From the NCBI GenBank assembly GCA_963787045.1, contig CAWBBR010000009.1, forward strand, positions 62,001 through 126,000: a stretch of DNA of 64,000 bases, read 5' to 3'. Below are positions 1 through 9,181 of this stretch, one piece after another. Position numbers and translations under genes: made by a program. The DNA is from DATJGR01 sp963787045 (GTDB lineage Bacteria; Pseudomonadota; Gammaproteobacteria; Pseudomonadales; Azotimanducaceae). Position 1 is the stretch's first letter, and each line of letters starts with the position of its first letter. The notes under the pieces are model-generated. The model was not told the DNA's origin. It searched no databases and was given only the letters and a program-made list of their open reading frames with translations.

Positions 1-200
1 TGCATCGGCAGACCGGCGCCGATGTCGCGCGAACCGAGCGCGTCGACCTGCGCGATCGCGCCACGGCGCCAGATCAGCGTCACCATGCCGGACAGATCGC
101 CGCTATCGACGAAGCGCTGCATTTCGCCGGGGATCGCGGCGAGGCGGTTTGCATCGAAGCCGCAGCGTTCGGCGTTGGCGGTCTGGTCAGGCGTGCTCAT
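1..200 (-). CDS. Serine hydrolase (beta-lactamase/esterase family), N-terminal part only
   Basis: The minus-strand frame opens with ATG at 198-200 and runs off the window edge after about 66 codons. It reads an N-terminal helix region and then SGDLSGMVTLIWRRG, the usual opening of beta-lactamase-like serine hydrolases (class C / EstB type) just ahead of the catalytic SxxK, which lies outside the window. The CorC-type gene upstream on this strand ends at 187, so the two overlap by 14 nt, suggesting one operon. The family call rests on a short stretch; substrate unknown. Confidence 0.6.
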   Translation of the reverse strand, partial: MSTPDQTANAERCGFDANRLAAIPGEMQRFVDSGDLSGMVTLIWRRGAIAQVDALGSRDIGAGLPM

Positions 201-1573
201 GCGTTTGGCTCCTATCGGCGTGTTTCGTCAATGTGCAGCTGATCTGCACGATGCGCGGCCCGTCGAGCTGGTCGACGGTCAGCACGCACTCGGGCAGAAC
301 GATGCGGTCCTTCGGTACCGGAATGCGCTCGAGCCGCTGATAGATGAACCCGGACAGCGTGGTGTAGTCGCCGGGCGGAATCTGCGCACCGACCGCTTCG
401 GTGAATTCGTCGATGCGGATGCGCGGGTCGATCAGCAGGTGATCGCCGACCCTTCTGACGCGCAGCGATTTCGCCCGCGGCGAATACTCGTCTTCGAATT
501 CGCCGACGATTTCTTCCAGCACGTCTTCCAGCGTGACCAGCCCCGGCATTGCCGCCGAACTCGTCGATCACCGTGGCCATCTGCTGTCGCTTCGCGCGGA
601 ATTCCTTCAGCAGCGTCTTCAGCGTCATCGTTTCCGGAATCGGATACGCCGGCAGCATCAGGTCCTTGATCGACTGCGGACGCGCGGATGCGCCGTCGCT
701 CAGATCGATGTGGTTCAGCAGTTCCTTGATCGACAGAATGCCGACGACGCGATCCAGGCTGCCTTCGTACACCGGATAACGGTGGTGGCGGTCGGTGCGG
801 AAGATGTCGAGCGCCTGATCGATGGTTGCTTCCGCCGGAATGCCAACGACCAGGTTACGCGGCGTCATCACTTCACCGGCGGTGTGCTTCTCCAGATCGA
901 ATACGCCGCGGATCATCGCCGTCTCCGCGGCGCCGAGCACGCCCGCCGATTCGCTGGCGACCAGTATGGTGCGCAACTCTTCTTCGGAGATCGAGAAATG
1001 GCCGCCGCCGGGACCGGTCAGATCGCGCTGGCCGAACAGCCGCAGCAATCCGTTCGACATGTGGTTCAACAGCCAGATGAACCACCGGAACAATCGATAG
1101 AGCAGGTTGATCAGCCGCGCCACCGAAAGGCTCAGCGCCTCCGGCTTGTGGAACGCGTACACCTTCGGCGCGAGTTCGCCGCCGACGATGTGCAGCGTCG
1201 ACACGAGCAGGAAGGCGAGCACCTGCGCCACGGTGTGCGCCACCGATTCGGACGTGAACTCCGCGCCCAGGAAACTCAAGTGCGCGAGGCCGCGTACCAT
1301 CGGCGGATCGATCACCTCGGTGAACGTCGCGATGCCGATCGCGCCCAGTGCCAGCGACATCAGCGTGATGCCGATCTGGGTCACCGAATAGAAGCGCTCG
1401 GGGTTGGCGTGCAGCATCTGCACGATGCGCGCGCTGCCGTCGCCTTCCGACGCGAGTTGCGCGATGCGGCTGCGCCGCGCCGACGTCAACGCGATCTCGG
1501 AGGCGACGAAGAACGCGTTGCCGAGAATCAGCAGGAAGATCGCGGCCACTTTGGCCGATATGAGAACGTCCAT
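187..1573 (-). CDS. CNNM/CorC-family membrane protein with CBS pair and CorC domain (one frameshift)
   Basis: With one base removed this is a 461-residue protein of usual family length. Residues 1-180 form the DUF21 membrane domain (about four hydrophobic segments, with SEIALTSARRSRIAQL after the first). A CBS pair follows (VMTPRNLVVGIPAE ... HHRYPVYE ... IDEFGGNAG) and then the CorC_HlyC domain (VTLEDVLEEIVGEFEDEY). Members act at the inner membrane in divalent-cation efflux or homeostasis. The frame breaks between IDEFGGNAG and LVTLEDV at a run of four C on the plus strand (541-544); three C would restore it. Its ATG overlaps the upstream TAA as TAATG, implying translational coupling to the reductase gene. 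Confidence 0.85.
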
Positions 1574-2574
1574 TAATGCGCGACGCGGATCATCCGTTTG
1601 CCGCGGTTCTCGCCGGCGAGCAGCCCGACCAGGCCCGCGGGGGCGTGATCGAGCCCGTCGATGATGTCTTCTGCCACTTTCAGTTTTCCTTCGGCGGTCC
1701 ACGCCGCCAGATCTTTCTCGGCTTGCGGCAGCAGCTTGACGTAGTCCATCACGATGAAGCCCTGCATCTTCAGCCGCTTCGTCACCAACAGGCCCGGTAC
1801 GCCGCGCGGGCCGGACGCCGGGGTTGCGGTGTCGTATTGCGAAACCACCCCGCAACACACGATGCGGCCGTGCAGATTCATACGCGAGACCGCCGCTTCG
1901 AGGATCGGTCCGCCGGTGTTGTCGAAGTAGACGTCCACGCCGGCCGGGCACTTCGACTTCAGCGTTGCGTAGACGTTGCCCTCACGATGATCGATCGCGT
2001 CGTCGAGGCCGAGTTCGTCGACGAGCCAGCGACATTTCTCCGGACCGCCGGCGATGCCGACCACGCGGGCACCCTTGATCTTGGCGATTTGTGCGGCAAT
2101 CGAGCCGGTTGCGCCGGCGGCGGCCGACACGACAACGGTTTCGCCCGGCTGTGGATTGCCGATGTCGAGCAGACCGCAATACGCGGTTTTGCCGGTGACG
2201 CCGAGCACGCTCATCAGGTGCGACAACGGCTCGCGGCGCACGCGTTTCTGCAGCGCTTTGCCCGGCGCGACGAAATACTGTTGCCAACCGCCGTCGCCCT
2301 CGACGAGGTCACCGGCTTTGAACTTGATGTCGTTCGACGCAACCACTTCCGCGAGCGTGAAGCCGGGCATCACGGTGCCGGCATACACTTCGCCGCGATA
2401 CGTCGCGCCTTGCATCCACGCGCGATTCGCGGGGTCGAGCGACAGCAACAGCGTTCGGCACAGCACTTCGCCGGGACCAGGATCGCTGACCGGGCTCGAT
2501 TGCGTTCGGAAACAATCCGCAGTCAGTTTCCCGCTCGGTTTCCGATCGAGCACGATCTGTTTGTTCAGTGTCAT
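1573..2574 (-). CDS. NADP-dependent medium-chain reductase (CurA / leukotriene B4 dehydrogenase-like)
   Basis: A 333-residue zinc-independent MDR-family oxidoreductase. It has the N-terminal GroES-like domain (PGPGEVLCRTLLLSLDP, RGEVYAGTVMPG), the Rossmann dinucleotide motif AAAGATGSIAAQIAK near residue 155, and the family signature GVDVYFDNTGG. Such enzymes reduce alpha,beta-unsaturated ketones or aldehydes with NADPH in the cytoplasm. It is followed by the CorC-type gene with a one-base stop/start overlap and preceded, 23 nt away, by an acyl-CoA dehydrogenase, so it is probably part of the same catabolic operon. Substrate is not predictable. Confidence 0.88.
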   Translation of the reverse strand: MTLNKQIVLDRKPSGKLTADCFRTQSSPVSDPGPGEVLCRTLLLSLDPANRAWMQGATYRGEVYAGTVMPGFTLAEVVASNDIKFKAGDLVEGDGGWQQYFVAPGKALQKRVRREPLSHLMSVLGVTGKTAYCGLLDIGNPQPGETVVVSAAAGATGSIAAQIAKIKGARVVGIAGGPEKCRWLVDELGLDDAIDHREGNVYATLKSKCPAGVDVYFDNTGGPILEAAVSRMNLHGRIVCCGVVSQYDTATPASGPRGVPGLLVTKRLKMQGFIVMDYVKLLPQAEKDLAAWTAEGKLKVAEDIIDGLDHAPAGLVGLLAGENRGKRMIRVAH

Positions 2575-2597
2575 GAGCTTTCCCCAGGGTGCCGGCG

Positions 2598-3788
2598 TCA
2601 GAGGCCGAGCACGGCTTTCGCGATGATGTTTCTTTGTATTTCGTTGGAGCCGCCGTAGATCGAAGCGGCGCGGTTGTTGAAGTAGAACGGCGTGGCGGTC
2701 AACGCCGCTTCGGGCCCGACGAATCCGGAACGACCGAGGCTCTCGATCGCGTCTGGTTGATACGGTACGCCATAGTAGGCGGCCGCTTCCACTGCGACTT
2801 CGGTGATCTGTTGGGACAGTTCGGTCGCTTTGATCTTCAGCATCGACGACGCGGCGCCCGGCGAGCCGCGCTTTTCCATTTCCGCGACGCAGCGCAGTTC
2901 GGTCATTTCGAGCGCCTGCACTTCGGCTTCGAGCGCGTCGAGGCGCGACGTCATCGCGGCCTCGCCCGGCAAGGACGAGTCGTCGCCGCGCAGCGCGCGG
3001 ACCTTTTCGATCGCTTCGATCAGGCTCGGCGCGGCACTGCCGCCGCCGCGTTCGAATTCGAGCAGATACTTCGTGACCGACCAGCCCTTGTTCTCCTCGC
3101 CGACGACCTGCGTGCGCGGCACGCGGACGTTGTCGAAGAACACCTGGCTCTGCTCGTAGTCGCCCGAAAAGAACCGGATCGGTTGCGTGCTGACGCCCGG
3201 CGCTTTCATGTCGAGCAGCAGGAACGTCACGCCCATCTGCGGCCGCTCGAAGTGTCCGGTGCGCACCAGGCAGAACATCCGGTTCGCATAATGCGCGTGC
3301 GTGGTCCAGATCTTGGTGCCGTTGACGATGTAGTCGTCGCCGTCGGCAACCGCGGCGGTCTGCAGGCCGGCCAGGTCCGAGCCCGCTTGCGGTTCGGAAT
3401 ACCCCTGACACCAGAAATCGTCGCCGCGCAGCATCCGCGGCAGATAGTAGTCGCGCTGTTCCTGCGTGCCGCAGCCGAGCAGGGCAGGGCCGAGCATCGC
3501 GAGACCCATCGGCGAAACCGGCGGCGGATTCGCGCGCGCCCGCTCGCAGTTGAAGATGTAGCGCTGCGTCATCGTCCAGTTCGTGCCGCCGTACTCGACC
3601 GGCCAGCTCGGTACGAGCCAACCCTTGTCGAGCAGAATGCGCTGCCATTTCATGCCGGTGTCGTAGTCACAGTAGACGCTCGTCATGTAACGGCGCGCCG
3701 CACGCAGCTCGTCGGTCAGTGCGCTGTCGAAGAACGCGCGTACTTCGTCGCGAAAACGGTCGTGCGCGGCGGTGAAGCTCAACTCCAT
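2598..3788 (-). CDS. Acyl-CoA dehydrogenase
   Basis: A 396-residue FAD flavoenzyme that introduces an alpha,beta double bond into an acyl-CoA and passes electrons to ETF. All three ACAD domains are present: an N-terminal helical domain, the middle-domain signature WCQGYSEPQAGSDLAGL followed by VNGTKIWTTHAH, and a C-terminal domain ending in YGGSNEIQRNIIAKAVLGL. The GYSEP form of the signature is typical of the FadE17/FadE26-FadE34-like group used on branched or sterol side-chain thioesters. The frame is intact, unlike the three genes just upstream on the same strand. It belongs with the thiolase and DUF35 genes. Confidence 0.9.
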   Translation of the reverse strand: MELSFTAAHDRFRDEVRAFFDSALTDELRAARRYMTSVYCDYDTGMKWQRILLDKGWLVPSWPVEYGGTNWTMTQRYIFNCERARANPPPVSPMGLAMLGPALLGCGTQEQRDYYLPRMLRGDDFWCQGYSEPQAGSDLAGLQTAAVADGDDYIVNGTKIWTTHAHYANRMFCLVRTGHFERPQMGVTFLLLDMKAPGVSTQPIRFFSGDYEQSQVFFDNVRVPRTQVVGEENKGWSVTKYLLEFERGGGSAAPSLIEAIEKVRALRGDDSSLPGEAAMTSRLDALEAEVQALEMTELRCVAEMEKRGSPGAASSMLKIKATELSQQITEVAVEAAAYYGVPYQPDAIESLGRSGFVGPEAALTATPFYFNNRAASIYGGSNEIQRNIIAKAVLGL

Positions 3789-3813
3789 GGAAGATCCTCG
3801 TCGATGCGGTGTG

Positions 3814-4266
3814 TCAGGTTGCGCGTGTCCACTGCAACAGCGTGAACGGCGGTTCGGCGTCGTCGTGGTGCTCGAACACGCCGGTGACCGGCGCGCCGAT
3901 GTCGAGCGGCTGCGCGCGGATCGCCGAGCAGGTTGCCGACGATGCCGCACGTCGTCGGCCTGCGGGCAGCTCGACCAGCACGACGACGTACGGGCCCTGC
4001 TCGGCCAGCGCCGGGTGCACCGGGTGCCAGACCCGCTCGTGGCTGTAGATGACGCCGCGCGGCCTGCGGTCTCCTCGTAGCGCAGGTCGAACGAGTGGCA
4101 GCGGTGGCAGCACCACTCCGGTCCCCACTGCCAGCCGTCGCACGCGTCGCAGCGCTGCAGCAGCAACTGTCTCCGCGCGCAGGCCGTCCCAGAACGGGGC
4201 GTCGAGGCCGTCGGGCGTCGGCGACGGGGCGGGCGAGGCCGGGCTGCAGGTACGGCGTCGCGTCAC
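3814..4266 (-). pseudogene. DUF35 Zn-ribbon/OB-fold protein (thiolase partner), multiply frameshifted
   Basis: The coding content jumps between three frames, but reads as a full protein of about 150 residues. There is an N-terminal helix (DGLDAPFWDGLRAE), a four-cysteine rubredoxin-like zinc ribbon (CDACDGWQWGPEWCCHRC), then the OB fold (RGVIYSHERVWHPVHPALAE, PYVVVLVELP, DIGAPVTGVFEHHDD). The start is GTG at 4266, overlapping the thiolase TGA as GTGA. DUF35 proteins of this type pair with SCP-x/Ltp2-like thiolases and form, for example, the ChsH2-Ltp2 hydratase/retro-aldolase of sterol side-chain breakdown. At least four indels are needed; with residues this well kept, sequence error is likelier than decay. 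Confidence 0.75.
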
Positions 4267-5462
4267 AGCGTCGCCTCGCTGCCGAAGATGGACGAGCTGA
4301 CCGGCGTCACCATCGGGCCCGGAGCACACCATCGAGACGTCGGCGCCGGGCACCTGCGGGTCGACTGGCCCCAGATCTGCCGGACGGCCTCGATGTTCAG
4401 CCCGAGGCCGTGCATGTAGCACTCGGCCAGGTTGCCGCCGCTGGTGTTCAGCGGCAGCTTGCCGCTCGGCGCCAGCAGGTTCTTCGACGGTGAAGAAGTC
4501 GTTGACCTCGTCGCGGCTTGCAGAAGCCGTGCTCGACGATGCTCATCATCACGCCGCCGGTGAAGTTCTCGTAGCTCTGCAGCACGTCGACGTCGGCCGG
4601 CGCCGACCTGGGCCATGTCGTACAGCCGCGGCGCGACGGTGGTGAAGCTCGACGACGCGTACTCGGGCGTGTTGTGCACCGGCGCGCCGGCCCGGTGCTG
4701 CGACCCGGACACGGCGGCCAGCACGTAGCACGGCGGGTGGTCGAAGTCGCTCGGCCCGCTCGGCCGGCGACCAGCACCATCGCGGCGGCGCCGTCGTTCT
4801 CCTGGCAGCAGTCGAACAGGTGGAACGGCTCGACGATCCAGCGCGACTCGTCGTACGGTCGCGTCGTCGAGCGGGCGGCCGTACATCACGGCGCGCGGGT
4901 TGTTCTGGGCGTGTGCGTAGCGACGCCAGCGAGATCGCCCGCAGCGCGCTCCTGCTCGACGCCGTGGTCGTGCATGAAGCGGTTGCACCTTCATGGCGAA
5001 CATCTGCGCCGGCGACATCAGCCCGTACGGCAGCGTGTGGGCGAACTGCGCCGGACACGCGTCTGGCTGCGCGGGCCCTGGCCGAAGCGGCCGAACTGGC
5101 CCTGGGCCAGCGCGCGGAAGACGACCACGCACTCGGCCTGGCCGGTGGCGATCGCGGCGGCGGCGTTGGCGACCGCGCCCGATCCGCCGCCGCCGCCGCC
5201 GCCCCACTGCATGCGAGGCGAAGCTCAGCTCGCTGGCACGCCGAGCGCGGCCGACAGCCGCGACGCGTCGCTGCGGTCGTTGCTGTACGACGAGAAGCCG
5301 TCGACGTCCTTCGGGGTCGATGCCGGCGTTCGGCGCACGCCTTCAGCACGGCCTCGATGCGCCAGCTTGAACTCGGGATCGGGCGACTGGCCCGCGCTTG
5401 TAGTACTCGGTCTCGGCGACGCCGACGACGGCGACCTTGCCGCGCAGCGTGCGGTCGCTCAT
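4263..5462 (-). pseudogene. Thiolase / lipid-transfer (SCP-x, Ltp2-like) protein, many frameshifts
   Basis: It starts MSDRTLRGKVAVVGVAETEY at 5462 and ends in SSIFGSEATL at 4263, about 400 residues when frames are stitched, the normal length. Recognisable pieces include QWGGGGGGGSGAVANAAAA, QAECVVVFRALAQGQFGRFG, the block around SPAQMFAMKVQ, SGSQHRAGAPVHNTPEY, SYENFTGGVMMSIVEHGFC, LPLNTSGGNLAECYMHG and VCSGPMVTPVSS. The G-rich segment in place of a Cys nucleophile and the adjacent DUF35 gene fit non-condensing Ltp2-type aldolases better than true thiolases. More than ten frame switches occur within 1.2 kb. Its ATG overlaps the TGA of the amidohydrolase (ATGA), so the order is amidohydrolase-thiolase-DUF35-dehydrogenase. 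Confidence 0.75.
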
Positions 5463-6730
5463 GACGGTGCCCGCGCCGTGCCGGCGAGCGCGGCGGCGTC
5501 GGCTGAAGTTCAGGTAGCGCGCGGGGATCGGCGAGCTTGAAGATGCGGGCGGCAGTTGAGGCCGAGGATCTTGGCCCGCTCGCCGTCGTCGAGGTCGCCC
5601 ATCGTGCGTTCGATCGCCTGGCGCCGAGTACGGCCAGGTGCCCTCGTGGTGCGGGTAAGTCGTTGGCCCACATGAAGTTGTCGACCAGCCCGTGCTCCCG
5701 AGCGAGATCGAGGCCCGGCGTGTCCTCCTGGAAGGTGGCGAAGCCGCGCGCGGTGGAAGTACTCGCTGGGCAGCAGCTCCAGCTTCGGCCGCACCCACAT
5801 GTGGTGCTTGCGGTACGCCTCGTCCATCGCCGTCAGCGCCCACGGCACCCAGCCGATGCCGGCCTCGATCGGAACCGAACCGCAGCTTCGGGATGACGCT
5901 CGAGCACGCCGGACGCGCAGATGTTGACGATCGGCTCCATGGTCGGCGCCAGCGAGTGCACGGCGTAGTTGATGATCGCGCCGCCGTTGCCGCGCGCGGT
6001 GCGCGGATCGCGACCGGTCGATACGTGGAACGTGATCGGCAGATCGACGTCCTCGATGCAGTCCCACAGCGGATCGAACTCGGGCAGGTTGTAGTTGAGG
6101 TCTTCGTGGTTCGGCGCGCCCAACACCGGCTTGCACGGCAGCGACAGGCCGTTGAAGCCGAGTTTCGCGCGCGCGCTGGATCTCGGCGATGGCGCCGTCG
6201 ATGTCGCCGGTGGCGACGCAGGCCATCGGCACGAGCCGGTCGTTGTACGGTCCGAACAGTCTCCCACGCCCAGTCGTTGTACACGCGGCACATCGCCTGG
6301 CTGAACTTCGGCGTCGGGCGTTGCCCACATGGCAAGGCCCTTGTTCGGGAACAGCACTTCGCAGTCGACGCCGTCGGCGGCGAGGTCGCTTCAGCCGTTC
6401 CTCGGGCGTCTTGCCGGACTGATTGCGCAGCCGGTCCTCGCCCTCGAACGGCACGTCGCGGATGCGGATCGGACGGAAACCCTCGGTCTTCTGGAACTTT
6501 TCGCCCTTCGGGTCGACGCTGACCCCGGGCAGGCGGTGGTGCAGGTCTTTCGGCATCCGCTGCACCCAGAGGTCGTTCGGTTCCTGCACGTGGCAATCGG
6601 CCGAGACGATGAAGAATTTGTTCGGGTCGTCGGCGCGCGCCGTGCGCTTCCAGCCGTTGGCGCCGGGCGAATCGAGACGCCACGCGTTGTGGTCGTCGAC
6701 GGTGTGATCTGAAGAGACGTGACTTGCCAT
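5459..6730 (-). pseudogene. Amidohydrolase-family (ACMSD-like) metal-dependent hydrolase, frameshifted
   Basis: The first 110 codons (6730 to about 6400) are in one frame, including the metal-binding strand VSADCHVQEPNDLW (DxH type). From there the frame changes repeatedly. Later pieces are clear: VDCEVLFPNKGLAMWA, FGPYNDRLVPMACVATGD, LGFNGLSLPCKPVLG, LPITFHVSTGRD, EAGIGWVPWALTAMDEAYRK, NFMWANDLPHHEGTWPYS, ILGLN. Total length of about 420 residues fits the Amidohydro_2 TIM-barrel family of decarboxylases and hydrolases often found in aromatic and sterol catabolic operons. The reconstructed stop TGA overlaps the thiolase ATG. Whether truly broken or a sequencing problem cannot be told here. 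Confidence 0.72.
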
Positions 6731-6819
6731 GGATGACGCTCCACGTTGGCTCGGATTGGGAACGATGCTACTTCTATTCCGTGACCTGCGCATGTCCTTA
6801 GGCGGCCGCGGCGGCGGCT

Positions 6820-7608
6820 TCAGTCGCCTTTGAACACCGGTTTTTCGGCGGTTCGATAGGTGGCGGCGGCGGTGCGGCGATCGTCGGTCGCCTGCGTCAG
6901 CAGATTCTGGTCGGCATCCATGTGCATCAACGAGCGGTCGAGCGCAGCTTCTATCGCGTTCACGCTGCGCTTGATCATCTGCACGGCGATCGGCGGCTTG
7001 GCCGCGTAGTGTTCCGCCATCGCGAGCGCGCGTTCCATCAGTTCCGCGCGCGGCACCAACTCGTCCAGCGCGCCCCATTGCAGCAACGTTGGCGCCAACA
7101 CCCGCTCGCCGCCCGCGACGAGCCGTTTGGCGCGTGAGGCGCCGACCAACCGCGTGCACAGCGGTAGGCTCTGCCACATCAGGTTGAGCCCGATGTCGAT
7201 CTCGGGGTACTGCATGAAGCAGTCGTCGGCGCCGACGCGGAAGTCGAGCGCGGTGGCGATGCATGCACCGCCGCCCATCGCCGCCCCGTTCCATGCCGCA
7301 ATGGTGATCTGATCGATCTCGTGCAGCGCGTGGATGACGCGCTCGCCGATGCGCGTCCGCCGTCGACGCAGCACCATCGGTACGCGGTATTCCACACCGG
7401 CATCGGTGAGATCCGCCCCCGACGAAAAGTGTTTGCCGGCGCCGGTGAAAACGATGGCGCGCGTCTCGGCGTCGTCGCGGAACGACAGCGCCGCCTGCTC
7501 GATCTCGGCGAGGTGCGCATAGTGCAGCGCGTTGGCGCGCTCGGGGCGATTGAAAGTGACGATGGCAATCGGCCCGCGGCGTTCGATCGAGAGGTGTTGG
7601 TAGCTCAT
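6820..7608 (-). CDS. Enoyl-CoA hydratase/isomerase family protein
   Basis: A 262-residue crotonase-fold protein. The oxyanion-hole segments are FTGAGKHFSSGADLTD near residue 55 and NGAAMGGGACIATALDFRV near residue 110. Glutamates fall in the region YPEIDIGLNLMWQSLPLCTR, as in hydratase/isomerases. It lies 89 nt upstream of the amidohydrolase on the same strand and probably heads the catabolic operon that runs down to position 1. It would hydrate or isomerise an enoyl-CoA made by the neighbouring acyl-CoA dehydrogenase. The exact substrate is unknown. Confidence 0.88.
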   Translation of the reverse strand: MSYQHLSIERRGPIAIVTFNRPERANALHYAHLAEIEQAALSFRDDAETRAIVFTGAGKHFSSGADLTDAGVEYRVPMVLRRRRTRIGERVIHALHEIDQITIAAWNGAAMGGGACIATALDFRVGADDCFMQYPEIDIGLNLMWQSLPLCTRLVGASRAKRLVAGGERVLAPTLLQWGALDELVPRAELMERALAMAEHYAAKPPIAVQMIKRSVNAIEAALDRSLMHMDADQNLLTQATDDRRTAAATYRTAEKPVFKGD

Positions 7609-7765
7609 CTGTTTGCGTTGTCCGGAAGGTGATGTTGGAACGTCAGGCGCGGGGTTGTATCACTGCACCGGCGCGGTCTCAAACGATTCCAGCCGTTGCG
7701 CCGACCGCCTCCGCTATCGAACGTTCGCGGGTATACTTGCGCGCTTTCTTCGTAGGGGCCAACTC

Positions 7766-9154
7766 GTGTCGAACTGTGCCGTGCCGAATCGCGTTCGCGT
7801 TTCGCGCCGCTTATGGGTGGTGTTCGCGAGCGTCATTCTCGCGAGTTGCGGTGGCGGCGGGTACGACGGCAATGGCAAGGGCAATGGCAACGGGGCTGGC
7901 AAACCGATCACGTCCGGATTCCTGCGGCTCGTGAACACGCTGCCCGACAGCCCGACACTGCTGGCCGGTCTCGACGGTTTGACGTTGACGCGGGTGTCGT
8001 TCGCGCAGACCACCCAGTTGCAGCAACTGGCCAGCGCCAAATACGCGATCGACGCGCAGTACCTCGACCCGGCCGGCGCGACCGTAGCGCTGATCAACAA
8101 GGAACAGGTCGTCATCAACGCCGATGAGCAGTCGACCGTGTTCATCGTCGGCACGCTGAACGACCACCACACCAAAACGGTGGTGAACCCGGTGCCTGCC
8201 ATCACCGCCGGCAGCGCCGAAGTGCAGGTGATGCAGACGGTCGCAAGCCAGCCCTCGCTCGACGTCTACCTCACCGATGCGGCGGCCGACATCGCGACTG
8301 CGCCGAAGCTCGCAACGGTGGCGTTCGACCAGGCTTCCGATCTCGCCACCGTAGCCTCCGGTACGAACTACCGCTTGCGGGTAACCGCTGCGGGAAGCAC
8401 GGCGGTGCTCTACGACTCCGGGGTCTTTTCGATTGCCGATACCGCGCGCGTGTTGTTCGTGGTGGTCGACTACTTCGGCCCGGGCGGCTCCGGATTTCGC
8501 GTGGTGCAGATGAGCAATCAGAGCGCGACCAATTTCCCGAACGAGGATCTGCCGGTCGCGTTTCGCGTGGCGAACATGATTGCCGACGTCCCGTCTGCCG
8601 ACCTCTACATCGGACCGGTCGCCGGAACGCCGACGTTTGCGGGTGTGACGTACGGAACGGTGGCGCCGTTGCAACAGTTTCCGGCCGGTACGCTCGACTG
8701 CACGGTTACCGTCGCCGGCGACCCGGCCACGGTGCTGTTCACCGGTAGCGTGGCCTTGGCGTCCGGCGAAACGCGCACGCTCGTTCTGACGAAAGGCGCC
8801 GGCGGCGCCGCGTCGCGCACCACCATCGACAACACGCGACCGGTGAGTTCCGAGGGCCAATTGCAGGTCATCAACGCGGCGCCGTCGAGCGCGCCGACCG
8901 ACATGTTCCTGATCCCGCCCGGCAAGTCGACCACCGACACGGTCGCCTCGGTGATCAATCAGCCGCTGCTGTCGCTTGCAGGCGCAATCGCTTCGGCCGG
9001 CGCTTACGATGTCGCGTTCACCGCTACCGCGACCACCACGCCGATCGCCGGTCCGGAGCCGATCGAGATTGCGAACGGCGGTATCTACACGATCTATGTA
9101 ATCGACGCGGCCGGCGGCGGCGCGCCTTATCAGATCGTAGTCAGCAGTTTCTAA
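7766..9154 (+). CDS. DUF4397 domain lipoprotein (first of a tandem pair)
   Basis: About 462 residues from a GTG at 7766, chosen because AGGGG lies 8 nt upstream at 7754-7758 and the next residues form a compact signal peptide ending in the lipobox LASC followed by glycines. After a G/N-rich linker, the mature part holds two or more immunoglobulin-like DUF4397 repeats (FLRLVNTLPDSPTLLAGLDG; LDVYLTDAAADIATAP; FRVANMIADVPSADLYIGP). These are surface or periplasmic lipoproteins of unknown role. The following gene at 9182 is a paralogue with the same layout, so the pair arose by tandem duplication. Confidence 0.82.
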   Translation: MSNCAVPNRVRVSRRLWVVFASVILASCGGGGYDGNGKGNGNGAGKPITSGFLRLVNTLPDSPTLLAGLDGLTLTRVSFAQTTQLQQLASAKYAIDAQYLDPAGATVALINKEQVVINADEQSTVFIVGTLNDHHTKTVVNPVPAITAGSAEVQVMQTVASQPSLDVYLTDAAADIATAPKLATVAFDQASDLATVASGTNYRLRVTAAGSTAVLYDSGVFSIADTARVLFVVVDYFGPGGSGFRVVQMSNQSATNFPNEDLPVAFRVANMIADVPSADLYIGPVAGTPTFAGVTYGTVAPLQQFPAGTLDCTVTVAGDPATVLFTGSVALASGETRTLVLTKGAGGAASRTTIDNTRPVSSEGQLQVINAAPSSAPTDMFLIPPGKSTTDTVASVINQPLLSLAGAIASAGAYDVAFTATATTTPIAGPEPIEIANGGIYTIYVIDAAGGGAPYQIVVSSF

Positions 9155-9181
9155 CGACATGACCGAGCCGTGGAGCGTTCG

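Noticed and set aside
3930..6400. Interpreting the broken thiolase, DUF35 and amidohydrolase genes as true pseudogenes
   Set aside because: Residue conservation is too good for this many disabling changes; sequence error fits better, though both are labelled pseudogene for now.
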